From Hyphomicrobiaceae bacterium (GTDB lineage: Bacteria; Pseudomonadota; Alphaproteobacteria; Rhizobiales; JAKIUO01), in assembly GCA_021647535.1 (NCBI GenBank), contig JAKIUO010000201.1, positions 1 to 5,023 of the forward strand: a stretch of DNA of 5,023 nucleotides. Direction: 5' to 3'. This document shows, one piece after another, positions 1 through 5,023 of this stretch. How positions within the stretch are numbered: the stretch's first letter is position 1; every line of letters begins with the position of its first letter. The notes beneath the pieces are model-generated. The model saw only the letters and a program-made list of their open reading frames with translations. It ran no database searches and was not told the origin of the DNA. A program made the position numbers and the translations under genes.

Positions 1-16
1 GCTAGATCTGAACATC

Positions 17-82
17 AGAGTTGCCTTTCTTGTAAAATCAAGTCTTGATAACCTGACTTTACTCCAAAAGATTGGCAACTCT
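17..82. repeat. Widely spaced inverted repeat, 9-bp arms
   Basis: AGAGTTGCC at 17-25 is the exact reverse complement of GGCAACTCT at 74-82, with 48 bases between. A second, smaller pair (AAGTC at 40-44 and GACTT at 55-59) lies inside it, so transcribed RNA could fold as a long imperfect stem. No reading frame is supported across it. It could be one end of a small repeat element or a chance dyad; nine exact bases at this spacing are suggestive, not decisive. Confidence 0.35.
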
Positions 83-125
83 ACCCTTTTCCAAGAGTGC
101 AAACCCCTTAACCGGACACTAGTGC

Positions 126-144
126 GCCTGCGCGGGAATGACGG
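126..144. repeat. Half of a REP-like palindrome
   Basis: The segment CGCCTGCGCGGGAATGACGG (about 126-144) resembles the right half of a palindrome seen in many proteobacterial intergenic regions, in which a GTCATTCCCGC-type arm faces a GCGGGAATGAC-type arm. The expected left arm is missing; the sequence before it (GGACACTAGT) does not pair. I read it as a truncated or decayed repeat copy. The resemblance is from memory of the repeat type and needs a genome-wide search. Confidence 0.35.
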
Positions 145-175
145 ATAGAAATGTCTAAACTTGGCGCCTATGCGG

Positions 176-209
176 CTAGAGCAGTTTGCGTTCACTCGGA
201 GTCGCTTTT
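176..209. repeat. Possible interspersed repeat fragment
   Basis: The word starting CTAGAGCAGTTTGCGTTCAC and running through a TCGGAGTCGC-type continuation resembles one arm of short interspersed repeats I associate with rhizobial-type Alphaproteobacteria (TAGAGCA...TTGCGTT...CGGAATCGC). No second arm is visible here. The match is recalled rather than computed, so treat it as a lead on both the element and the taxonomy. Confidence 0.28.
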
Positions 210-214
210 AAGAT
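186..214 (+). promoter_or_regulatory. Weak candidate promoter before the peptidase remnant
   Basis: TTGCGT (186-191) and TAAGAT (209-214) are separated by 17 bases and match the sigma-70 -35 and -10 consensus at three and four of six positions. This would start transcription near 221 and give a leader containing the hairpin at 240-260. It also overlaps the repeat-like segment, so the match may be accidental. Confidence 0.2.
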
Positions 215-239
215 TCCCTCGTCTATGGTTTTGTAGTTC

Positions 240-260
240 ACTTACTTCATGGAGGTAAGT
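240..260 (+). promoter_or_regulatory. Hairpin that encloses the Shine-Dalgarno of the 265 start
   Basis: ACTTACTTC (240-248) pairs with GAGGTAAGT (252-260) across the three-base loop ATG. That gives nine pairs in RNA, one of them a U-G wobble. The right arm contains GGAGG (251-255), the only good ribosome-binding sequence for the ATG at 265, nine bases downstream. In RNA the site would be hidden in the stem. It could be a translational control element, or simply a short palindrome of the flanking repeat region that happens to contain a purine-rich arm. Confidence 0.4.
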
Positions 261-264
261 CGTT

Positions 265-447
265 ATGACACAGCCATTTTCTATTGATCTACGTGTCCAG
301 TCCCGAAAGATCATAGACTATGTGATCACCCACGAGCTCTGCCACCTTGAGCACAAGGACCACAGTTCGAAATTCTATACATTGCTTGAAACGGTCATGC
401 CCGACTGAAAAAAGCGCAAACTCAAACTGGAGAAAAAACTGGTTTGA
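265..447 (+). pseudogene. YgjP/DUF45-type zinc metallopeptidase, C-terminal remnant with internal stop
   Basis: From ATG 265 the frame encodes 47 residues to a TGA at 406-408, then reopens to a second TGA at 445-447. It contains IIDYVITHELCHLEHKDHS, the signature of YgjP-like (DUF45/WLM-related) peptidases: HExxH with the catalytic glutamate, followed by the further conserved His of the H-K-D-H-S segment. The following FYTLLETVMPD and, after the stop, KKRKLKLEKKLV match the usual C-terminal helix, where family members typically read P-D-W-x-x-R-K. The TGA therefore sits where TGG (Trp) is expected, a one-base nonsense change. Full family proteins are roughly 170-240 residues; the N-terminal two thirds are absent, and similarity seems to begin near 277. 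GGAGG at 251-255 precedes the ATG but lies in a hairpin. It converges on the helicase gene, with stops four bases apart. Translation as a short peptide is possible, but a working enzyme is unlikely. Confidence 0.78.
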
Positions 448-451
448 TCCA

Positions 452-3400
452 TCACTCCAATGCAAAGATCTCGCGCAGGTCTTTGTTGGAATATTCGCCG
501 ATCCATTTTTCGCCCTGCGAGACGGCCATGTCGGCCAGCTCGCGCTTGTCTTTGAGCATGGCGTTGATTTTTTCCTCGAAACTGCCTCTGGTAATCAGGC
601 GATGAACCATGACATTGCTGGTCTGGCCGATGCGGTAGGCGCGGTCGGTGGCTTGCGCCTCCACCGCCGGGTTCCACCACAGATCGAAATGCACGACATT
701 TTGTGCAGCGGTCAGATTAAGTCCGGTGCCCCCCGCCTTGAGTGATAATATCATGGTCTTGACATATGGTTGGGTCTGAAAATCATCGACCATCTGGTCA
801 CGTTTTTTACGTGTCAGACCGCCATGCAGAAACAAAGGTTCAAGCCCGAATTGCTCGCCGATCAGCCTTTGCAGCAGATTGCCCATCTGGGTGTATTGGG
901 TAAAAATCAGCAGTTTCTCTTCATTGGCGGCCATATTGCCCATCAGCTCCATCAACAGCGCAGTCTTGCCGGATTTCTCGGCATTCATGGTCTTGCGTTT
1001 GAGGAAATGCGAAGGGTGGTTGCAGATCTGCTTGAGTGCAGTGATCAGTTTTAGCACCAGTCCGTGCCGGGCAATGTCATCCTCCTGCTCAATTTGTTCC
1101 ATGATCTGGTCCATGGTGGTCTGATAGAGCGCCGCCTGCTCCTTCTCCAGCTGGCAATACTGGTCAATCTCGATCTTGTCTGGCAGGTCTTTGATGATGC
1201 TCTTGTCGGTTTTCATCCGGCGCAGAATAAAGGGTGCAGTGATCTTGCGAAACAGCGCCAGTTGCTGCTGGTTGCGGTCAACCTCAATCGGCATGGCGAA
1301 CTCGGATTTGAATGTTTTGACGCCCTTGAGATAGCCCTTGTTCAGAAAATCAAATATGCTCCAATATTCTGTCAGGCGGTTCTCGACCGGGGTGCCGGTC
1401 ATGGCGATGCGAAGGTCAGATTTGATCTTTTTGACCGCTTTGGTTTGTGCCGTACCATGATTTTTTATCGCCTGAGCCTCATCGATAATTATTGCGGCCC
1501 ATTTCGGTTTGGCGAATTTTGCACTGTCACGGCGTAGCAAGCCATAAGTGGTCAGGAAAACATGCACGCCTTTGGTTTTGAACTGGCGGGCCGCTCCGTG
1601 ATAGATGTGGACGTGCAAGTCGGGAGCGAATTTATCGGCCTCGCGCCGCCAGTTGGTCAAAAGCGTGGTCGGCACCACAACTAGCGCCGGTGCTTTGTCA
1701 AGCCGCCCTTCATCGAGCATCTGCAACAGCAGCGTGATAATCTGGATGGTCTTGCCAAGGCCCATATCATCGGCGATCAGCGAGCCAAAACCCAGCCGGG
1801 CGTTGCGCGACAGCCATTCAAAACCGCGATGCTGATAATCGCGCAAGGTCGCCTGCAAACCATCGGGTACGGGCAGCGGGTCAGCGTTCATCATCTCGTG
1901 GATCATCACCTTGACCTCATCATCAAGCTTGAGCGCCTCGCCCTTATATTCCCCGGCCAGTACCGCCTTAAAAGCTTCTTTTGAGGTCAGGCGTGGCTCA
2001 TTCTCAAGATTTTTGAGGATTTTGGCGATTTCCGTCTGATCGATATAAACGAACTGATCCTTGATCTTGACGATGCCCGACAGCCCGCGCACCAGTTTTT
2101 CAAACTCATTACGCGACATTATCTGATCACCAATCGCTATCTGCCATTGGAAACTGAACATATCATCAAGCGACAGATAGGTTTTGGTGCTCTCGCTGGT
2201 TGATTTGGTCACCCGGGCGCTCATATGAGGGCGCACCAGATGGTTGAGGCCCTTGGGCAAAAGGATCGGTATGTTGAGCAACTTCAGGGTCGGCAGATGG
2301 CGGAACAGCACATCTTCAAATGCAGCCGGGGTGAATTTTAGGCATGTCTCGCCGCCTGACGCCAGAAAATCAGAGATTTCGGGGAGATAATCAGCCAGCA
2401 GGGTGACATCTTTCAATATGTCGTATTTGACGGCGGCATACTTTTTCAGCTTGAGGATTTTTTTGAGGGGGATTGGGGTTTTCATATCCTGCTTGCGATC
2501 CTCGACCATCAGCTCCATGGAAAATCCGCCATCTGTCTCATCGACCTTGACCAAAGGCACGTAAGTTTTGGATGCGATATGAAAGCTCGACAGCCACAGG
2601 GCGATATTTTCGGCCACCTCCTGCTGCTCGAATTTTTTGGATTTATTAAGGATATGCCCATCAAAAAATATTCTGGTGATCTCATCGCTGGGAACGCTGG
2701 AAAGAGAGAGGACGAATTGCTGGATATAGTTGCTCAAAATGCCCGACAGCATGGTTTTGACCTGCTCCGTCTTGGCAAGTTTGGGTTTTGTCACCAGATC
2801 ATCGGGCGATAGCTCGCAGATAGTATCGAAAATCTGCGCCACCTGCGGGCTGATAAGCGCGGGCACCCAGCGGATATGATGGCCCTTGGAGACGCTCAAT
2901 ATCTCTGGCAGAACCGCGCCCTGTTCAAGCAGTTTGAGGGCAAAATGCACCAGTAGCGAAAGGGTTACTGCGCGGTGGTGGTGTGAACGGATCTGCTTGC
3001 GCGGGATGGCGAACAGCATTGCAAGCAGATCGAAAAAATCGTCGAAGTTGTCGGCAAACCAGGTTTCATCCTGGGCCGCAAGCTCAAGGCCGGTCAGGTC
3101 AAGGACGTTGGAAATGCTGATCCGTGCATCAGTGAATATGGTATCTGTGCTTTTTTCCTCCAGCCCTGCCTTTAACTCTCGCATTTCCTTGATTGCCATC
3201 CGGGCAAAATGCTTGAGCGCCTTCTCCAAAAGCGGTTTAAAATCCTTGTAGGGGTAAAAAAGTGGTTTGTCGCCAAGCAGTAATAGCAGCTCGTCGCGAA
3301 CAGGCGGAATGGTTGAAAAATCAAGCCCGCCAAGCAGTTCATCGCGTTTTTTGCGCGTAAGCGGTTTTGTCTTTGGCGGTATTCTTTTCAGAATTAGCTG

Positions 3401-3958
3401 CTTGGGTGAGGCAATCGCAACGCCCGAATGTTTCTCAATCGAAAAACCTTTTTTGACCAGCGCCGAAAAAATATCGAAATCATGCAACTCGAATAAAAGA
3501 AACGGGTTTTTGTCGACCTCATTGGCGATCAGATAGATTACTGCGGCGATATGCTTGCAGCAGGCGGCCCAGTCCGGGCAGGAGCAATTGGCCGAAATAT
3601 CGTCCCAGCTATCGGGAAACAGCGGAATGTTTTTCTCTTCAAACACCTCATACAGGGCCGGTGGCAGGCGGCGGGCCAGCAGTTGCGATAGAATAAGCGG
3701 GTTGTCGATCACCGCTTCCACGATCGCTTTTTTATCTTTGGTTGTAAATTTGGGTAACGAAACCCTCACCTTGTAAGGCCGTGGCCGCGAGCCCTTGACA
3801 TCCGCCGAAACTGTAACACCTGATATGCCGACTTTTTTAACCGAACCGTTGCGCGCATACCGCTTGCCACGCGGCAGCCGGTTGGAATAATCCGTATCAA
3901 TCAGCGCATCCAGCCACTTCGCGCCCCACCAGCTATTACCAAACTCAATATATGCCAT
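452..3958 (-). CDS. SWIM zinc-finger / SNF2-family ATPase-helicase fusion protein (HepA type)
   Basis: Intact protein of 1168 residues, predicted to be a cytoplasmic DNA- or nucleoprotein-translocating ATPase. The N-terminus (about 8-70) has the WWGxxW, RLPRGKRYARNGSV and GSRPRPYKV blocks typical of bacterial SWIM proteins. The zinc finger follows as C125-x-C127-x6-C134-x-H136. Residues about 140-520 are not recognised. About 540-665 resemble the SNF2-associated DUF3670 region (FxWQIAIGD, then an E-rich helix). The motor starts at LRDYQ (705-709). Walker A is DDMGLGKT with K736 and T737, Walker B is DEAQ at 826-829, and motif III is MTGTPVEN at 853-860. The C-terminal lobe has QICNHP, IFTQYTQ around F1019, the SLKAGGTGLNL segment, and motif VI QATDRAYRIGQ with arginines R1106 and R1109. 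All ATPase motifs are complete. The ATG at 3956-3958 is supported by AGGTGG four bases upstream and by the conserved N-terminal block starting at residue 8. In Bacillus the equivalent functions are adjacent genes (ywqA, ywqB). The precise biological role is unknown; RNA-polymerase recycling (RapA-like) or repair are possibilities only. Confidence 0.96.
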   Translation of the reverse strand: MAYIEFGNSWWGAKWLDALIDTDYSNRLPRGKRYARNGSVKKVGISGVTVSADVKGSRPRPYKVRVSLPKFTTKDKKAIVEAVIDNPLILSQLLARRLPPALYEVFEEKNIPLFPDSWDDISANCSCPDWAACCKHIAAVIYLIANEVDKNPFLLFELHDFDIFSALVKKGFSIEKHSGVAIASPKQLILKRIPPKTKPLTRKKRDELLGGLDFSTIPPVRDELLLLLGDKPLFYPYKDFKPLLEKALKHFARMAIKEMRELKAGLEEKSTDTIFTDARISISNVLDLTGLELAAQDETWFADNFDDFFDLLAMLFAIPRKQIRSHHHRAVTLSLLVHFALKLLEQGAVLPEILSVSKGHHIRWVPALISPQVAQIFDTICELSPDDLVTKPKLAKTEQVKTMLSGILSNYIQQFVLSLSSVPSDEITRIFFDGHILNKSKKFEQQEVAENIALWLSSFHIASKTYVPLVKVDETDGGFSMELMVEDRKQDMKTPIPLKKILKLKKYAAVKYDILKDVTLLADYLPEISDFLASGGETCLKFTPAAFEDVLFRHLPTLKLLNIPILLPKGLNHLVRPHMSARVTKSTSESTKTYLSLDDMFSFQWQIAIGDQIMSRNEFEKLVRGLSGIVKIKDQFVYIDQTEIAKILKNLENEPRLTSKEAFKAVLAGEYKGEALKLDDEVKVMIHEMMNADPLPVPDGLQATLRDYQHRGFEWLSRNARLGFGSLIADDMGLGKTIQIITLLLQMLDEGRLDKAPALVVVPTTLLTNWRREADKFAPDLHVHIYHGAARQFKTKGVHVFLTTYGLLRRDSAKFAKPKWAAIIIDEAQAIKNHGTAQTKAVKKIKSDLRIAMTGTPVENRLTEYWSIFDFLNKGYLKGVKTFKSEFAMPIEVDRNQQQLALFRKITAPFILRRMKTDKSIIKDLPDKIEIDQYCQLEKEQAALYQTTMDQIMEQIEQEDDIARHGLVLKLITALKQICNHPSHFLKRKTMNAEKSGKTALLMELMGNMAANEEKLLIFTQYTQMGNLLQRLIGEQFGLEPLFLHGGLTRKKRDQMVDDFQTQPYVKTMILSLKAGGTGLNLTAAQNVVHFDLWWNPAVEAQATDRAYRIGQTSNVMVHRLITRGSFEEKINAMLKDKRELADMAVSQGEKWIGEYSNKDLREIFALE

Positions 3959-3961
3959 ACG

Positions 3962-3968
3962 CCCACCT
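3962..3968 (-). promoter_or_regulatory. Ribosome-binding site of the SNF2 gene
   Basis: On the minus strand AGGTGGG lies directly before the ATG at 3958, with three to four bases between. No alternative in-frame start is found in the preceding codons (CGT, GGG, GGT, ACA), and this one keeps the conserved WWGxxW block near the N-terminus, so it decides the start. Confidence 0.7.
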
Positions 3969-3981
3969 GTTGCCTGAAATT

Positions 3982-4001
3982 CTGTTCAACAAATAGAACA
4001 G
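3982..4001. promoter_or_regulatory. Operator-like dyad upstream of the SNF2 gene
   Basis: CTGTTC (3982-3987) and GAACAG (3996-4001) form a perfect 6-bp inverted repeat with an 8-base A/T-rich spacer. It is centred about 33 bases before the helicase ATG and overlaps the candidate -10 element, the position of a repressor site. The half-sites resemble LexA half-sites, but the spacing fits neither the alphaproteobacterial form (GTTC-N7-GTTC) nor the Gram-positive form. The cognate regulator is unknown. The neighbouring winged-helix remnant is a candidate former partner, which is inference. Confidence 0.4.
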
Positions 4002-4018
4002 GCGGCAGAGCGTTGCAA
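3990..4018 (-). promoter_or_regulatory. Candidate promoter of the SNF2 gene
   Basis: Reading the minus strand, TTGCAA (4013-4018) stands 17 bases before TATTTG (3990-3995). These match the sigma-70 consensus at four and three of six positions with ideal spacing. Transcription would begin near 3983 and leave a leader of about 25 bases containing the Shine-Dalgarno. The -10 match is weak, but the position is right and no other candidate in the 96 bases before the gene is better. Confidence 0.35.
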
Positions 4019-4054
4019 ATGGCATTTTCGGAGAGGCATGCCAGCTTTTCTCCT

Positions 4055-4284
4055 TCACGCTGTCTTCAATATCCGGATGGTTTGCCCTCTTGTGCTCGAC
4101 ATTCTCTCGATATAGCCTTCGGCCTCCAACTGATCCAGCCAGCTTTTGACGGTGGCAATCGAGCTGACATTCCAGGCCTGTGCGGTGCAGCGGTAGGTGG
4201 CGGAAACAGAACTGTCTTCGTTGTGTGTTGCCTGGTTCCGGCTGGTTGCTGGCCAGTTTTTTGATTTCTGACAGAGCCTCCCTG
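4055..4284 (-). pseudogene. Winged-helix DNA-binding protein remnant, frameshifted and 5'-truncated
   Basis: The frame ending at the TGA 4055-4057 encodes TAQAWNVSSIATVKSWLDQL followed by EAEGYIERMSSTRGQTIRIL. That is a helix-turn-helix (AxxWxVSxxTVxxWLxxLExEGYI) plus a wing, like LexA-type or MarR-type winged helices. Upstream, this frame stops looking like protein, while the neighbouring frame reads plausibly (GIREALSEIKKLASNQPEPGNT). The two frames would join cleanly if one AC unit were restored in the ACACAC run at 4223-4228, giving ...EPGNTHNEDSSVSA.... A two-base slippage loss there is therefore the likely lesion. Protein-like sequence ends at the edge of the 59-bp palindrome, and no start codon with a ribosome-binding site is seen, so the N-terminus appears lost. 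It lies 96 bases upstream of the helicase start on the same strand. Its former target is unknown; the intact part could still be translated from an internal start, but I consider it dead. Confidence 0.6.
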
Positions 4285-4343
4285 ATACCAACCGCCCTAG
4301 ATATGATCCCATGCAATGGGTCAATATTAAGGGCGATTGGTAT
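4285..4343. repeat. 59-bp near-perfect palindrome, REP/MITE-like
   Basis: Left arm 4285-4312 and right arm 4316-4343 face each other across the three-base loop GCA, with 22 of 28 positions complementary. The outer 14 bases (ATACCAACCGCCCT against AGGGCGATTGGTAT) pair at 13 positions, and the inner CCCAT/ATGGG pair perfectly. The single outer mismatch becomes a G-U pair in minus-strand RNA. It begins exactly where the winged-helix reading frame ends, suggesting insertion or a deletion junction. No target-site duplication is obvious. There is no U-tract, so it is not a standard intrinsic terminator, though it could still block transcription or protect an mRNA 3' end from decay. Confidence 0.7.
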
Positions 4344-4353
4344 GATTTTCTGC

Positions 4354-4377
4354 ATTGATCTTGCGACAAGGTTCAAT
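4354..4377 (-). terminator. Imperfect hairpin just after the upstream gene, weak terminator candidate
   Basis: On the minus strand, beginning 12 bases after the stop of the 4389 gene, ATTGA and CTTG pair with CAAG and TCAAT around a TCG loop, with a small internal bulge (nine pairs in total). There is no run of T after it, so factor-independent termination is doubtful. Together with the palindrome that follows, it could mark the 3' end of that transcript. Confidence 0.2.
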
Positions 4378-4388
4378 CATCAAGGGGG

Positions 4389-5023
4389 TTAATCATTATG
4401 TGAACGGGCAAAATGGGATTTGAAGACAAATTCGGCAAGGCGGTCGGGGTGAGGATGTTGCCCCCTTTCAACCGGAAATGCCTGCCTGATTTCCTCAAGC
4501 ATATTTTCGTCGAGTATGACATTGCCTCCGGTCGACATCCAGAACTCCCCCGGATTGATCAGTCTGATGGCTATTTTCAAACCATCAGGTGCATTGGCTT
4601 CCAGTCCCCGGTCGACCACCCACAGCTCTTCATCGCTGAACAGATCGCGCATAACAAGACCGGCAATCTCATGCTTGCCCACCACCTCAAAAATAGAAAA
4701 CAGCGAGTGGCTCATAGCCTCGAACATGATCCGTTCGTTCTGGTTTAAAGTTTTCGGCCATGCCTCAAGTTCGCGGGCAAGAATAGAGCTGCCCTCCCCA
4801 TCAGTGGCATAGAGTGCCAGATCAAGAGCGGGGACCAGTTCGTCAATGCTTTTTTCGGCCAGCTCTTTTGGTGTTTGAAGAAGGCCGATCCTCAAGGCAA
4901 TCTCAAGTGCTTCTTCGTTGATAATGTCCGCAACAATTCTTGATTGCTGCTCGGCATTGATCTGTCGATAAAGATCATAGCGCGCCAGAGTTTTTTTGCG
5001 TTTGGCAAGCTGGGCCTGGCTTT
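4389..5023 (-). CDS. Unrecognised soluble protein, C-terminal 210 residues (start outside the window)
   Basis: The frame is open from the right edge to the TAA at 4389-4391. A TTG at 4893-4895 could be taken as a start, but the coding character continues upstream without a stop (LARYDLYRQINAEQQSRIVA, then DIINEEALEIAL), so the true start lies beyond 5023. The first part is Lys/Arg-rich and predicted helical (KRKK near the edge), then comes a Glu/Leu-rich helical stretch. The last 100 residues form a compact pattern: SLFSIFEVVGKHEIAGLVMRDL, a short hairpin SDEELWVVDRGLE, then DGLKIAIRLINPGEFWMSTG. This recalls a conserved beta-rich module seen in some uncharacterised and SEC-C-associated bacterial proteins (a G-L-x-x-x-D-L-x-S/T segment followed by a hydrophobic strand and a G-D/G-L turn). 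That resemblance is from memory and weak. No signal peptide, membrane segment or catalytic motif is visible in this part. It is transcribed in the same direction as the helicase but separated from it by the palindrome and the dead regulator. Confidence 0.85.
   Translation of the reverse strand, partial: SQAQLAKRKKTLARYDLYRQINAEQQSRIVADIINEEALEIALRIGLLQTPKELAEKSIDELVPALDLALYATDGEGSSILARELEAWPKTLNQNERIMFEAMSHSLFSIFEVVGKHEIAGLVMRDLFSDEELWVVDRGLEANAPDGLKIAIRLINPGEFWMSTGGNVILDENMLEEIRQAFPVERGQHPHPDRLAEFVFKSHFARSHND

Noticed and set aside
406..408. Genome-wide TGA-to-tryptophan recoding or selenocysteine
   Set aside because: The helicase gene itself terminates with TGA and uses TGG for Trp, and no selenocysteine insertion element or cysteine-equivalent position is evident.
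422..447. Hairpin TCAAACTGG / CTGGTTTGA as a shared terminator between the convergent genes
   Set aside because: Two of nine pairs are G-U in one direction and mismatched in the other, no T-run follows, and the bases are coding in the peptidase family.
347..3776. Many plus-strand open frames of 70-157 codons across 347-3776
   Set aside because: They lie antisense to the SNF2 gene, whose frame is continuous and has all family motifs. The plus-strand translations have no recognisable domain and no consistent ribosome-binding sites.
3982..4001. A bona fide LexA (SOS) box
   Set aside because: Half-sites fit, but spacing and orientation do not match the known alphaproteobacterial or Gram-positive consensus; kept only as an operator-like dyad.
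4030..4053. GGAGA...TCTCC stem with an inner GGCATGCC palindrome as terminator of the winged-helix remnant
   Set aside because: Five-pair stem with a 14-base loop and no U-tract; competing short pairings exist in the same stretch.
3945..4376. A 143-codon minus-strand frame running into the start of the helicase gene
   Set aside because: Only its first part (about 4225-4284) looks like protein; the rest is out of frame with the winged helix and overlaps the helicase start. The stretch through the palindrome is low-complexity mirror sequence.
4389..4895. TTG at 4893-4895 as the start of the right-hand gene
   Set aside because: The same frame stays open and protein-like to the window edge, so this is an internal leucine codon.
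452..5023. Anti-phage defence island built on the SNF2 helicase
   Set aside because: SNF2 proteins occur in DISARM and related systems, but no methyltransferase, nuclease, phospholipase D or other partner is present, and the SWIM-HepA architecture is common outside defence loci.

Overview
The window looks like bacterial chromosome of moderate G+C. Codon use and repeat style fit a Gram-negative, probably a Proteobacterium. One weak hint for Alphaproteobacteria is that several intergenic words resemble short interspersed repeats I associate with Rhizobiales-type genomes. No ribosomal or other marker gene is present to confirm this.

Layout. Positions 1-264 hold no gene. They carry pieces of inverted repeats and a 9-bp hairpin that buries a Shine-Dalgarno sequence. 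Positions 265-447 (+) are the C-terminal remnant of a YgjP/DUF45-type zinc metallopeptidase, with the HExxH motif intact but an in-frame TGA where the family normally has tryptophan. Only four bases away and convergent, positions 452-3958 (-) encode an intact 1168-residue protein. It joins an N-terminal SWIM zinc-finger module to a HepA-type SNF2 ATPase/helicase, and its Shine-Dalgarno, a candidate promoter and an overlapping dyad lie directly upstream. Positions 4055-4284 (-) are a frameshifted winged-helix (LexA/MarR-like) DNA-binding remnant. It is cut at its 5' side by a 59-bp near-perfect palindrome (4285-4343). Positions 4389-5023 (-) are the C-terminal 210 residues of an unrecognised protein that runs off the window; its reading frame is open to the right edge.

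How it fits together. All genes except the peptidase remnant lie on the minus strand, so 5023 to 452 reads as one direction: unknown protein, palindrome, dead regulator, helicase. The helicase appears to have its own promoter rather than depending on the upstream genes. Nothing ties the helicase to a recognised defence island: no methylase, nuclease, phospholipase D or BREX/DISARM partner is visible. The clearest story is an intact DNA translocase gene flanked on both sides by decaying genes and repeat elements. I found no convincing new multi-gene system. The points most worth checking are the palindrome, the two remnants and the operator-like dyad.
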